Counted from the first letter of the stretch, positions 43,973-54,800 are shown. The stretch is DNA of 64,000 bases from Danxiaibacter flavus (GCF_041060425.1 NZ_JAULBC010000005.1:62001-126000); one strand, 5' to 3'. Program-made: numbers and translations. The notes: a model not told the origin generated them from the sequence alone.

Positions 43973-44000
43973 TATTTTGTAGTAATGTAAACCAATTGCA

Positions 44001-46061
44001 ATGTCCAACGAAAAAGAATTTCATCCCTTTGTCGCGCCCGAAGCCCAGGTAAAAGAGTTTACCATTAAAGCCATCATCATGGGTGGAATTTTTGGTATTA
44101 TTTTCGGCGCAGCTACAGTATATCTCGCATTGAAAGCAGGATTAACCGTAAGTGCTTCCATTCCCATCGCGGTTATTGCAATAACACTCGGAAGGAAATT
44201 TCTGAAAACTACCATTCTTGAAAATAACATCATTCAAACCACCGGCTCTGCAGGCGAAAGTATTGCAGCGGGGGTTGTATTCACCTTACCGGGCTTTTTG
44301 TTTTTGACTGAGCCAACCAGCGCATCGTTCTTTAACTATATAACGATATTAACGCTGGCGATCTTCGGCGGTATACTCGGAACATTAATGATGATACCGT
44401 TACGCAGGTCGCTCATTGTAAAAGAACACGGCGTATTGCCCTATCCGGAAGGTACTGCGTGTGCTTCAGTATTAAAGGCCGGTGAAAAAGGCGGAGATTT
44501 TGCAAAGACAGCATTTATGGGTCTTGGCTTTGCTTTTATTTATGCACTATTACAGAAAATATTTCACGTTATTTCAGAGCTTCCAAAATTTGCTACTCAC
44601 CAGGTTAATAAATATTTCCCCTCGGCTACATTAAGCAGTGAGATAACACCGGAGTATATGGGTGTTGGGTATATCATTGGACCAAAGATCTCTGGCGTGC
44701 TTGTGGCTGGTGGTGTGTTAAGCTGGTTTGTGTTTATTCCTTTATTGGCTTCAGTTGTGCCGGGTGATGTTGTGGCTGCGCAGCTTGTTAAATTGGGTTA
44801 TCTCGCAAACCTTGCAACAGGCGGCGGACCTGGCAACTGGGATCCTGCAACACATCAGTTTGCCGATTGGTCCGTGGCGCTGTACCGCGCTTATGTAAGA
44901 CAAATTGGTGCCGGCGCAGTTGCCGCAGGCGGATTTATTACGTTATTCAAAACCTTGCCCACTATCATATCTTCTTTCAAAGGAAGTATCAGTTCTCTGA
45001 AAGAAAAAAATGATACCAATGCGGTAGTTAAAAGAACTGACAGAGATCTTGACATTCGCGTTGTGGGTATTGGAAGTGCCATACTTATTATATTGATGAC
45101 TGTGCTTCCGCAGGTGCCGGGAGATACCATCATCAGCAAATTGATATTGGGTGTACTGGTGATCATTTTCGGTGCATTCTTCGTTACAGTTTCTTCCAGG
45201 ATTGTGGGATTGATAGGAAGTTCTAATAACCCGATCAGCGGTATGACCATCGCAACCATCATGGGTACATGCCTGGTGTTTATCGCAGTAGGCTGGACAG
45301 GAAAAGTGTATGAGCCGATGGCGCTTGTTGTAGGTGGTATTATTTGTATTGCTGCGGCTAATGCCGGTGCTACTTCGCAGGATTTAAAAACAGGTTATAT
45401 AGTGGGCGCCACACCGCGTTATCAACAGTTGGCATTATTTGTAGGTGCGATTGTTTCTTCCCTGGCAATAGGTGCGACCGTAAAAATTCTGGATACGCCA
45501 TCACGAGAAATGTTGGCGCAGGGCATTCAACATGCTATTGGGACGGACAAATATCCTGCCCCACAAGGCACACTGATGGCCACGTTGATTAAGGGTATTC
45601 TTTCTTATAACCTGGACTGGCAGTTTGTTTTAGTCGGCGTGGCGATTGCTATTGTAATGGAACTTTGCGGCATTAAGGCGTTGAGTTTTGCAGTGGGTGT
45701 ATATCTTCCACTGAGTACAACGTTGCCCATATTTGTTGGTGGCGCAATAAGAGGCATTGTTGACTGGAGAAAGAAAAGAAAAGGTGAAGAGGTTCATCCG
45801 GAGGAAGAAGATCTTGGAAAGGGCAATTTGTTTGCGACTGGCCTTGTTGCAGGCGGAGCTATTGCAGGTGTGATAGTTGCATTCTTATCCGCAAGTGATA
45901 ATGTAAACGCTGCGCTGGCAAAGTGGAGCGCAGAGCATGGATTGGTGAACTTATTATCAGATACAGGATATATGTTATTAGGCGTTGCATTCTTCGCATT
46001 TATGGGAATTGTGTTGTACAGGGTTGCAATAAAGAAAAATGAAATAGAGCTGGAGAATTAA
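44001..46061 (+). CDS. OPT-family oligopeptide transporter
   Basis: 686 aa with about 14-16 membrane segments. Signature segments include AATVYLALKAGLTVSASIPI near the N-terminus and NNIIQTTGSAGESIAAGVVF, both characteristic of prokaryotic OPT proteins; also YPEGTACASVLKAGEKGG. OPT proteins carry oligopeptides or metal-chelate compounds; the substrate here is unknown. With the POT gene just upstream, peptide uptake is the likely theme. A clear terminator follows at 46080. Confidence 0.93.
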   Translation: MSNEKEFHPFVAPEAQVKEFTIKAIIMGGIFGIIFGAATVYLALKAGLTVSASIPIAVIAITLGRKFLKTTILENNIIQTTGSAGESIAAGVVFTLPGFLFLTEPTSASFFNYITILTLAIFGGILGTLMMIPLRRSLIVKEHGVLPYPEGTACASVLKAGEKGGDFAKTAFMGLGFAFIYALLQKIFHVISELPKFATHQVNKYFPSATLSSEITPEYMGVGYIIGPKISGVLVAGGVLSWFVFIPLLASVVPGDVVAAQLVKLGYLANLATGGGPGNWDPATHQFADWSVALYRAYVRQIGAGAVAAGGFITLFKTLPTIISSFKGSISSLKEKNDTNAVVKRTDRDLDIRVVGIGSAILIILMTVLPQVPGDTIISKLILGVLVIIFGAFFVTVSSRIVGLIGSSNNPISGMTIATIMGTCLVFIAVGWTGKVYEPMALVVGGIICIAAANAGATSQDLKTGYIVGATPRYQQLALFVGAIVSSLAIGATVKILDTPSREMLAQGIQHAIGTDKYPAPQGTLMATLIKGILSYNLDWQFVLVGVAIAIVMELCGIKALSFAVGVYLPLSTTLPIFVGGAIRGIVDWRKKRKGEEVHPEEEDLGKGNLFATGLVAGGAIAGVIVAFLSASDNVNAALAKWSAEHGLVNLLSDTGYMLLGVAFFAFMGIVLYRVAIKKNEIELEN

Positions 46062-46079
46062 GCTTAAAGCCTAAAGCGA

Positions 46080-46119
46080 AAAGCCTAAAACTGATAACAG
46101 GTTTTAGGCTTTTTTTTTA
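46080..46119 (+). terminator. Rho-independent terminator of the OPT gene
   Basis: aaagcctaaaac (46080-46091) pairs perfectly with gttttaggcttt (46101-46112) around a 9-nt loop, followed by a T-run to 46118. It starts 18 bp after the stop codon; 'aaagcctaaagc' is an extra direct copy of the left arm just before it. Confidence 0.85.
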
Positions 46120-46202
46120 ATACAGTTACACGGAGAAAAGGCAGGAGAAGACATAGGAGCTGCACAGAGAAAATGCCATCACCTAAACATTCCCTTTTAA
46201 CC

Positions 46203-46402
46203 AATCCCGAAGGGATGAAATTATTATAGACCCAATCGAAAACATTGCATATAACCGCGAAGGGGTGGCATTATAAAACATAGAACCTTATATGATTAGC
46301 TGTGTTGATCCGCAATATTCGGAGATGGTATAATGTCACCCACTTCGGGGTTCAGCCCCCTCTGAAATGATGATTCTATAATAATTTCATCCCTTCGGGA
46401 TT
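46203..46402. repeat. Nested inverted repeat (27-bp perfect outer arms)
   Basis: The outer arms 46203-46229 and 46376-46402 are exact reverse complements (aatcccgaagggatgaaatt...). Inside lies a second, imperfect pair, aaccgcgaaggggtggcattat (46253-46274) and ataatgtcacccacttcggggtt (46330-46352). Each arm also contains a small 'cccgaaggg'-type palindrome. The element is 200 bp and could fold into one long stem. It holds no gene. Confidence 0.85.
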
Positions 46403-46440
46403 TCCACTGCCATACTTGAATGATTGTCTCCCTTAAATGA

Positions 46441-47646
46441 TCATATAAAACCGAGATGGTTATAGTTCGCATTCAATACAGCCTTATCATCCGCGCCGAG
46501 CCATTTGTTTAAAACCGTTGCATACACTTCCTTAAAATCCACTTTGTATTTTAAATCCCCTTCATCCAGATCATTTAAATCCGGCATGGGATTCAGCAAA
46601 CCTTTTTGCTTCAAACCGCCGCTAATAAAAAACATATTGTTTGCTGTACCATGATCTGTTCCGCCGCTTGCATTTTGCGATACTCTTCTGCCAAACTCGC
46701 TGAAGGTAAACAGCAGCACATCCTGGAAACGATTGTTATCCTTCATGTCCTTTACAAACGCAGACACCGCATCATTAAGCTCGGTGAACAATTTTTGTTG
46801 TTGCAGCTGTTGTGCCACATGGGTATCAAAACTTCCGAGGCTTAAATAATAAACTTTTGTGTTGATATCGGAAAGAATAAGTGAAGCAACGGTCTTTAAA
46901 TTCTTGCCGATCTCTGTTCCCGGATAGGTTACTGAAGAAACATGCTTTTTACTCTGCTCAAAAATATAATCGGCACTACTTAATGTTTCGCTCATCACTT
47001 TATACAGATAATCTACCGGTTGTTCATGTTGGGCTGCATGATGGGCTTCCGCCAGCTCCCTGAAATATTTCTGATGACTCGTGTTATACAATCTTCCCGG
47101 ATCCTTAAACGCCAATCCCTTGTTATTTGTTCCTTTTAAAGCAAGACTCAAAACATCATCAATCTCCAGGATCTGCGTTGGAGCCGAGCAGTTTTGGCAT
47201 TGCTCATCAAGGTATCGCCCAAGCCAGCCGCTTTGTAAATATTCATTGGAATTGCTTGCTGTCTGCCAAATATCCATGCTGCGAAAATGGCTTCTATCCG
47301 GTATTGGATAACCCACACTATTCAGTATTCCGAGACTTCCGTCATCGTACAGATCCTTAAAACCAGGCAATGCGCCATGCAATGCAGCAGCATCATTTAA
47401 CTGCAATGATCTGCTTTTATTTATTCCCAATCCTGGCCTCTCCCGATAATAAATATCATTGCCGACCGGGATAACCGTATTCAATCCATCATTTCCTCCA
47501 CTTAACTGAATCACAACTACAACCCTGTTACCAGCAGGCACAGGATCAAATTGCCTGCTCTCAAAAGCCTTCAGAAACTTCGGCATCATGAAGGCAGTCG
47601 TTGCCAGTGAACTTATCTTTAAAAAATTTCTTCTTTTGATCAGCAT
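46441..47646 (-). CDS. DUF1501 protein with Tat-type signal
   Basis: 401 aa from the ATG at 47646 (MLIKRRNFLKISSLATTAFM), which gives a Tat-like signal with RRNFLK; an in-frame ATG at 47664 overlaps the upstream gene by 7 bp. DUF1501 segments: VVVIQLSGGNDGLNTVIP at the mature start, FTFSEFGRRVSQNASGGTDHG near residues 320-345, which carries the sulfatase-like metal-site residues of this family. Exported; enzymatic role not known. It nearly always pairs with a DUF1800 gene, as here. Confidence 0.9.
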   Translation of the reverse strand: MLIKRRNFLKISSLATTAFMMPKFLKAFESRQFDPVPAGNRVVVVIQLSGGNDGLNTVIPVGNDIYYRERPGLGINKSRSLQLNDAAALHGALPGFKDLYDDGSLGILNSVGYPIPDRSHFRSMDIWQTASNSNEYLQSGWLGRYLDEQCQNCSAPTQILEIDDVLSLALKGTNNKGLAFKDPGRLYNTSHQKYFRELAEAHHAAQHEQPVDYLYKVMSETLSSADYIFEQSKKHVSSVTYPGTEIGKNLKTVASLILSDINTKVYYLSLGSFDTHVAQQLQQQKLFTELNDAVSAFVKDMKDNNRFQDVLLFTFSEFGRRVSQNASGGTDHGTANNMFFISGGLKQKGLLNPMPDLNDLDEGDLKYKVDFKEVYATVLNKWLGADDKAVLNANYNHLGFI

Positions 47647-47657
47647 GTGGTAGCCAT

Positions 47658-49148
47658 TTAACACAATTGATATTCAGGTGTACTCATCAACGCGATGGTC
47701 GTTGTTTGAATATATGCTTCCCTTGAACTCTTATCGACAATACCCTGCACAACAGTTTCATTCAATGATGAAGGTGGTGTTTGCAATAATACCGACTCCA
47801 TTACATCGTAGAGATATTCTCTCCCTACGCTTTCAAATTGTTTCATGTAAGATGGCCAGTCGATATCTGCATTAATACGCAACCCTGGTCTTGCAGCACC
47901 ACTTTTTGCGGATTGTGATGGAGTTGCCTTAAGCTGAGAATAGTTTTCCTGCATTCCCATTTGCTGGTCGTCATCTGTCTTTGGTTTTATATTAAAAGAT
48001 TCATCTTCCTTAATAAGCCTGGCGAGGCTTAACCTCAACATCAGGGAAGAACTATCTATCCAGTTAGTGCCACCAGGCCAACCGGCAACATTCGGCGGAT
48101 AAAATAATAGTTGACCAAGCACACGCTGCAAGAGTAATTGCATCGATTCATTTTGAAACTGCATGGGTAGCGTCCGTCTTATTCCTGCAATCAATTCAAC
48201 AGGAGATTTAACACGCGAGCCAACATTCTTCTCATCATAAAACCAGTCTGCGGTGAAAATATTTTTCATCAGGCTACTGATGTTGTAATAGCTCTTATAA
48301 AAATGCTCTGCAAGATGTTTTACTTTTTCTTCATCAGGACTATCGTTCACCAAATATCTGTAGATCTTTCGTGTGATGAACAATGCTGTTTGCTTTTGTT
48401 GTAAAAGAATATCAATAACATCATCACCGTCAAAATTGCCAGCCTTTCCAAGAACTGTTTTCACGCCATCATCATGAAACATTTTACGGAATACAAACTC
48501 GCCATTCATTTTAAATCCCCAGCCGGTAAAAGCGCGCGCCGCTTCCTTCACATCCTGTTCTGTATAATGTCCGCGACCGAGCGTAAACAGTTCCATTACT
48601 TCACGTGCGAAATTTTCGTTTGGATGCTGCTTCTTATTCTGTTGATTATTTAAAAAAGACAGCATTGCAGCGCTCTTGCTTACGGCACGCAACAGATCGC
48701 CAAAGTTGCCGAGCGCATTGCTTCTTATCTCATTCAACAATTGTTGCTGATAGAAAATATTCAGATTGATGCAAGCGAAATGCCCGTGCCAGAACAAAGA
48801 CATTTTCTCCCTTAATTGTGCATCGCTGTTCACCATTTCATGGAGCCAGGTAAGATTGAGACTTTTGATGTCCTCGCGACTTTGTACGCGCACCTGTTTC
48901 TTTTGTTCTTTGGACATTTCCTTCATTTGATTTTCCAACTGTACGGCATTGCCGATGCCCATGAATAAACCTTTTAGGGAGTTGTCCGCCACGTCAAAAT
49001 AACTGGGTTTAGCCTGCGACTTTTTTTCAATGATTTGATAAAGATTATTTGGAGGAATAGTCGACAACCGGCTGATATCATTAACTGCAACACCAAAACC
49101 GGCCCGCCACAACAAGTGCTGATTCTTTATTTGAGTGGTAAGCACCAT
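47658..49148 (-). CDS. DUF1800 protein
   Basis: 496 aa. DUF1800 landmarks are the N-terminal HLLWRAGFGV, WLHEMVNSDAQLREKMSLFWHGHF and NFAREVMELFTLGRGHYTEQ in the middle, and FYPPNVAGWPGGTNWIDSS toward the C-terminus. No clear signal peptide. It lies 11 bp upstream of the DUF1501 gene, so the two form an operon; this pair is widespread in Bacteroidota and Planctomycetes and of unknown function. Confidence 0.92.
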   Translation of the reverse strand: MVLTTQIKNQHLLWRAGFGVAVNDISRLSTIPPNNLYQIIEKKSQAKPSYFDVADNSLKGLFMGIGNAVQLENQMKEMSKEQKKQVRVQSREDIKSLNLTWLHEMVNSDAQLREKMSLFWHGHFACINLNIFYQQQLLNEIRSNALGNFGDLLRAVSKSAAMLSFLNNQQNKKQHPNENFAREVMELFTLGRGHYTEQDVKEAARAFTGWGFKMNGEFVFRKMFHDDGVKTVLGKAGNFDGDDVIDILLQQKQTALFITRKIYRYLVNDSPDEEKVKHLAEHFYKSYYNISSLMKNIFTADWFYDEKNVGSRVKSPVELIAGIRRTLPMQFQNESMQLLLQRVLGQLLFYPPNVAGWPGGTNWIDSSSLMLRLSLARLIKEDESFNIKPKTDDDQQMGMQENYSQLKATPSQSAKSGAARPGLRINADIDWPSYMKQFESVGREYLYDVMESVLLQTPPSSLNETVVQGIVDKSSREAYIQTTTIALMSTPEYQLC

Positions 49149-49207
49149 GCGAAAAATTTGCTTTTTGACTTAACGTGTAGCCGCAGGTTTAATTGTGCGA
49201 AGGATTA

Positions 49208-49630
49208 GCCACAGAGGCACTGAAACACAGAGTTTTTTAAACCACAGGGGACAGGGAGTTTTTTTCACAGAGTTGCACAAGGTTTTTTTGAATGCCACAG
49301 AGGCGCTGAAACACAGAGTTTTTTAAACCACAGAGGACAGGGAGTTTTTTTCACAGAGTTGCACAAGGTTTTTTTGAATGCCACAGAGGCGCTGAAACAC
49401 AGAGTTTTTAACCACAGAGGACACGAGTTTTTATTCTCAGAGTTGCACGAAGTTTTTTGAATGCCACAGAGGCACTGAAACACAGAGTTTTTTAAACCAC
49501 AGAGGACAGGGAGGTTTTTTCACGGAGTTGCACAAAGTTTTTTTGAATGCCACAGAGGCGCTGAAACACAGAGGACACGAGTTTTTTTTCGCGGAGTTGC
49601 ACGAAGTTTTTTGAATGCCACAAAGATAGA
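49208..49630. repeat. Tandem array of ~86-bp repeats
   Basis: Units begin with 'gccacagaggc(a/g)ctgaaacacagag' at 49208, 49294, 49380, 49463 and 49549, giving periods of 86, 86, 83, 86 and 68 bp, with a last partial start at 49617. Each unit has three sub-parts ending in T-runs: 'cacagag-tttttt', 'aggacagggag-tttttt', 'cacagagttgcacaagg-tttttt'. There are no unique spacers, so it is not CRISPR. Confidence 0.9.
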
Positions 49631-49749
49631 TTTATAAAATACAATGCAAGCTTGTGGTTAAAAACCTCCCGCCTCAAGCCTCATACCATACACCTCATAT
49701 CTATCGCATCTATTCAGTGCTTCAGTGCTTCAGTGGCAAACAACTCCCA

Positions 49750-49792
49750 CCATGCACTCTGTGAAAAAACTCTATGTCCTCTGTGGTTAATC
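49750..49792. repeat. Inverted copy of the 86-bp repeat sub-unit
   Basis: 'cactctgtgaaaaaactctatgtcctctgtggttaa' is the reverse complement of the 'aaccacagaggacagggagttttttcacagag' part of the array at 49208-49630, about 120 bp away. 'gtgcttcagtgcttcagtgg' just before it is the inverse of 'ccacagaggcactgaaac'. A long stem between them is possible. Confidence 0.65.
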
Positions 49793-49906
49793 TCTCACCT
49801 TATCACTCCTGCACTCCACCGTTTAAATTGTAATTCCGACTTTTTATATCCACAAAAAATGTATATTACAAATCCATTTCTAACAATTGCCAAAACCAAA
49901 ATCTTT

Positions 49907-51196
49907 ATGCATCGCAGAACCTTTATTAAGAACACCTCGACGGGACTTATTTTTTCCGCGGTTCCTTTTGCGCAAAGCCTGGGCGCATATCAGTCCAAAT
50001 ACACTACTGCATTGATCGGAACAGGTTGGTGGGGAATGAACATTTTGCGCGAAGCCATTGCTGCAGGGCAATCTAAAGTTGTTGCCATGTGTGATGTTGA
50101 CGACAATCAACTACAACCAGCAGCAGCGGAAGTAAACAAGTTAACAAGTGATACACCCAAGCTGTATAAAGATTTTAGGGAACTCATTCACAAAGAAAAA
50201 CCACAAATAGTTATCGTTGCAACGCCTGACCACTGGCATCCGCTGATCATGATTGAAGCAGTGAAAAACGGTGCCCATGTGTATGTCGAAAAACCGATCA
50301 GTCATACCATTAAAGAAGGCATTGCTATGGTGAAAGCAGCGCGTGACGCAGATCGTATTGTTCAGGTGGGTACGCACAGACGCGTTTCTCCACACAACAT
50401 TTCCGGCATGGACTTTTTGAAATCGGGCAAAGCTGGAAAGATTGGAATGGTGCGCGCTTTTGTGCATTACGGTGGCGGTCCCGGTCAAAAAGTTCCGGAC
50501 TCTGAAACGCCTAAAGGATTGGATTGGGACATGTGGTGCGGCCCAGCTCCATACAGACCATTCAACAAAACCATTCATCCGAAAGGATTCCGTTTGTTCT
50601 TAGATTATGCGAATGGACAGCTCGGCGACTGGGGCATTCACTGGATGGATCAGATCTTGTGGTGGACAGAAGAAAAAGCACCGAAGAAAATTTCGTCTTA
50701 CGGGGCACGTTATATCCGGCAGGACAATACAGATGCACCGGATACGCAGGTTGTAGAATACCAATACGAAAGTTTTATCGCCACATGGGAGCATCGTCTG
50801 TATGCGGCAAATGAAGCAGAGAAAGCCAATGTGGGCTGCTATTTTTATGGAACAGAAGGAACATTTCATATGGGCTGGACGGATGGCTGGACCTTCTATC
50901 CTTCTGACAAAAACAAACAAATCATTCATCAGGACCCGGTTCTTCATACAAAGGATCAGCACAACATCAAAGAGCTTTGGGCCAACTTCCTGGATTCGAT
51001 TGCCAACAAACGCAGACCGGTTTGTGATATTGAGATCGGACATAGATCCACCTCCGTTAGCTTGCTGGGCATGCTAAGTTATAAACTGGGCAGAAGTATT
51101 AACTGGGATGCGGACAAACAACTTATTATTAATGATCCTGACGCGAACAAGTTGCTTATGAGGGATTACAGGGGCGAGTGGAAATATCCAGTGTAG
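49907..51196 (+). CDS. Tat-exported Gfo/Idh/MocA-family oxidoreductase
   Basis: 429 aa from the ATG at 49907 (MHRRTFIKNTSTGLIFSAVP), a Tat signal with RRTFIK; the frame is open further upstream into repeat DNA, but those codons look non-coding. The N-terminal Rossmann domain has ALIGTGWWG (NAD-binding, residues ~36-43), IVIVATPDHWHPLIM and the EKPISHT motif (catalytic Lys). A C-terminal Gfo/Idh alpha/beta domain follows (RLFLDYANGQLGDWGIHWMD). These enzymes oxidise or reduce sugars or polyols; the exported forms carry tightly bound cofactor. It neighbours other exported enzymes of the DUF1501/PVC-dehydrogenase type. Confidence 0.92.
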   Translation: MHRRTFIKNTSTGLIFSAVPFAQSLGAYQSKYTTALIGTGWWGMNILREAIAAGQSKVVAMCDVDDNQLQPAAAEVNKLTSDTPKLYKDFRELIHKEKPQIVIVATPDHWHPLIMIEAVKNGAHVYVEKPISHTIKEGIAMVKAARDADRIVQVGTHRRVSPHNISGMDFLKSGKAGKIGMVRAFVHYGGGPGQKVPDSETPKGLDWDMWCGPAPYRPFNKTIHPKGFRLFLDYANGQLGDWGIHWMDQILWWTEEKAPKKISSYGARYIRQDNTDAPDTQVVEYQYESFIATWEHRLYAANEAEKANVGCYFYGTEGTFHMGWTDGWTFYPSDKNKQIIHQDPVLHTKDQHNIKELWANFLDSIANKRRPVCDIEIGHRSTSVSLLGMLSYKLGRSINWDADKQLIINDPDANKLLMRDYRGEWKYPV

Positions 51197-51853
51197 CTGT
51201 CAGCAGTCAGCTATCAGCTGTCAGCTAATTGACAATTGAAAAGGGAGAATTGACAACGTCAATTTCGTTTAGTTAAGAGTTGTTAAGTTCAGGCGCTCAT
51301 AATATCACGATCAGTTCAATATTCGGGAAACCTCTCCTGTCGAGGTGACCATTCGGATGCAGAATTCCAAATTATATACTCGTTGTTAGTGCTGCTGTGG
51401 TTATTTTTTCTGATAAGCCAGGATGATCATGTTGACTGGAAAATTGGGGTACCACAATCAAAAAGGTAATGACATTATAGCCGGCGTCGATAGCCCGTAG
51501 GGCTTATAGCTCAATAGAAAAACAATAATTTCTGCTCCTCTTGTCCGTAGGACATTAACCAATTAATTGGTCAAGCCCTAACGGGCTATGAGGTTCTCAA
51601 TTCGATCATTTCTACTGAGCTTAATTCCCTACGGGAAAAATTATAACTGTAATAAAATCATTGGCACGACAGAGACATCTCCCAAAGTTGATAAAGCCTG
51701 ATTATTAAACAACATTGAATGGACAATGAAGATGGTGAACGCTTATTTCAAATCATACATCAAAAAATCTGAGATCAGCGATTAAAAAATATTTGTCCGG
51801 TCAACATTTTATGTAGATTTATCACTCAAAATGTAACCGATTGCACCAACGCT
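51197..51853. repeat. 657-bp spacer with word repeats and 'cccgtaggg' palindromes
   Basis: Begins with 'agctgtcagcagtcagctatcagctgtcagct' and 'attgacaattgaaaagggagaattgacaacg'. Between 51493 and 51636 lie four short palindromes of one type: agccc-gta-gggct (51493-51505), gtcc-gta-ggac, agccc-taac-gggct and ttccc-tac-gggaa, plus ccaattaattgg. They resemble the 'cccgaaggg' palindromes of 46203-46402. Near 51750-51785 come 'aaatcatacatcaaaaaatctgagatcagcgatt' words. No gene seen. Confidence 0.7.
51792..51821 (+). promoter_or_regulatory. Probable promoter of the haem-binding dehydrogenase gene
   Basis: TTTG (51792-51795), 18-bp gap, TAGATTTA (51814-51821), which matches TAnnTTTG at all but the last base. 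It lies 32 bp before the ATG at 51854. Confidence 0.45.
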
Positions 51854-54800
51854 ATGCTTATGAAATCATTTATTAATCGTTTTGCGCCCATTCCTGTTGT
51901 CATGTCCGTTCTGCTAGGAGCATGTACTTCATCTTCCGAAAAAAAGGAAGAGACTTCAAAGCCATTGACAGAAGCAGAGAGACATTTGCCGGAGAATGCG
52001 ATCCGCGGATTAAAAGTCGCTGACGGATTAGAAGCTTCTTTGTTTGCGCATGAACCTATGCTGGTTAATCCCACCAATATTGATATTGACGAAAGGGGAC
52101 GTGTGTGGGTTTGTGAGGCCTACAATTACCGCAACCAGTTGAATCCGCAGAATCCGGTAAAAAATGAAGGGGACAGAATTCTTATTCTTGAAGACACTAA
52201 CGGTGACGGCACTGCTGACAAACAAACTGTATTTTACCAGGGAACTGAGATCAATGCGCCACTGGGCATTGCGGTTCTGGGCAATAAAGTAATTGTTTCC
52301 TGCAGTCCCAATGTGTTTGTTTTTACAGACGAGAATGGTGATGGTAAGGCTGATAAAAAAGAAACATTGTTCACCGGCATTGGTGGTATTCAGCATGACC
52401 ATGCCATTCACGCTTTCAACTTCGGACCAGACGGCAAACTGTATTTCAACTTTGGTAATGCAGGTGACAGCATTGAAAACAAAGAAGGAAAAGTGATCCG
52501 TGATCCGGAAGACAACATAGTAAGAAATGATGGTAAGCCCTATCGCCAGGGAATGGTATTCCGTTGTAACCCTGATGGAAGCGAGTTTGAAGTGCTCGCG
52601 AATAATTTCCGCAACAACTACGAAGTGGCGGAAGATTCATATGGTACGATGTGGCAGTCGGACAACGACGATGATGGTAATCGCGGCGTAAGAATAAATT
52701 ATGTAATGCCTTATGGTAATTATGGTTATACTGATGAATTAACAGGCGCGGGCTGGCGTCAGCGCCGTGTAAATATGGAGGATTCTATTCCATATCGTCA
52801 CTGGCATTTAAATGATCCGGGTGTTGTGCCTAATCTTCTGCAAACCGGCGCCGGATCTCCTACGGGCATGGTTATTTATGAAGGCAATTTGCTTCCGGAA
52901 AAATACCGCAACCAAATGATCCATGCAGATGCCGGACCTAACGTGGTACGGTCGTATGCAGTTGAACCGGATGGCGCAGGCTACAAAGCCACCATCAATA
53001 ATATTGTAGAAGGAACAGGTGATAACTGGTTCAGGCCTTCTGATGTTTGTATCGCTCCTGATGGGTCATTATTTATTGCAGACTGGTATGATCCAGGTGT
53101 AGGCGGTCACCAGGTTGCAGATCTTGATCGTGGAAGAATCTTCAGAATTGCACCAACAGGTAGCAAGTATTCGGTTCCTTCATTCAATCTTGATAATCCT
53201 GACAATGCTGTAAAAGCATTACAAAGCCCCAATATTGCAACACGTTATCTTGCCTGGCAGAAACTGCATAAATGGGATACCGACGCTATTCCTGCATTGG
53301 AAAAATTATACCGTTCAGATAATTCCCGTTTCAGGGCAAGAGCGTTGTGGTTGCTTGGCATAATTCCGGGCAAAGGATTTGGCTACATTACCGATGCATT
53401 GAAAGATAAAGATGATAACATTCGCATCACTGCACTTCGCATTGCACTGGAAACAAAAGCTGATACCATTGGAATAGTTAAACAACTTATCAACGATCCT
53501 TCGGCACAGGTGAGAAGAGAAGCTGCCATTGCACTGCGCCATAATAAATCAAAGGAAGCTCCGGAATTATGGGCACAACTGGCTAAACAATATGACGGAA
53601 AAGACCGCTGGTATCTGGAGGCGCTGGGTATTGGTGCAGACAAACAGTGGGATACATTTTTTCCCGCCTGGCTCGCCGCAGTTAACAACAACTGGAACAC
53701 AACTGAAGGCCGTGACATCGTTTGGCGCGCAAGAACGCCACAAACATTGCCGCTGCTCGTTCAGATTGTGAGTAACCCGGAACATAATCCGGATAACTAC
53801 CTGAAGTTTTACAGGGCATTCGATTTTAATCCCGGTATAGACAAAGAAAAGGCTTTGCGTTCACTGCTCGAGGGCCATCATCCGCAACAGGACAGAATTA
53901 ATTCTATTGTGTTGATGTTAATCGATGAAACAAAAGTTCCGATGACACCTTCTTTTAAAAATGCTATTGCCAGCGCATTAAACAGCGTGGAAGGCACACA
54001 GGATTATGTTGATCTTGTAAGCAGGTATAAACTGAGAGACAAGAACAATGAGCTTTTGCAAATAATTGAACAGAGCAACGACAAGGGTTTACAAACCAGT
54101 GCCATAAGGGTATTGCTTTCTACCAATAACGGAGACGTATTGTTAAAGAAGGCATTGGAACCGAGAGATAGTACTTCACTTAAAATCATCAAAGCCCTGG
54201 GCGGCTATGAGGACAAAAAAAGTAAAGATATTTTGCAGGCCATTGTACTCGATACCAAATATCCTGCGGACCTGAGAAATGCAGCCATAGAATCATTCTC
54301 GCACGGATGGAGCGGAGAAGACAGGTTGCTTGCACTTGCCAAAGAAAACAAGTTGCCTGAAGATGTTAAACCGGTTGCAGTAAAAGTGTTATCAACTGCC
54401 TATCGCGGTGAAATCAAAAAAGAAGCAGCTAAATACTTGAACATTTCAACCGGCCCTGTAAATAAGATATCGCCGGTAGCACAACTTGTCACGATGCATG
54501 GAGATGCAACAGCAGGGGCCGCAGTGTTCACAACTTATTGTGCAACCTGCCACCAGGTAAATAATAAGGGAACTGACTTTGGTCCGAAATTGTCTGAAAT
54601 AGGAAGCAAGCTTTCTAAGGAAGCTATCTACACATCCATTATGGAACCGAGCGCTGGCATCAGTTTCGGCTTTGAGGGCTATTCTTTCAAACTGAAAAAT
54701 GGCACACAATTGCTCGGCTATATTTCCAGTAAAACAAATGATGAGATCACCATAAAGATGATTGGCGGCACAGAAGAAAAACACGCCAAATCAGACATCG

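Noticed and set aside
49208..49630. Possible CRISPR array.
   Set aside because: Units are contiguous near-identical 86-bp direct repeats without unique spacers, and no cas genes are present.
49265..49677. Minus-strand reading frames within the 86-bp tandem array (72 and 61 codons).
   Set aside because: They consist only of translated repeat (for example CFSASVAFKK recurring) and have no domain or start site; such frames arise from the repeat period.
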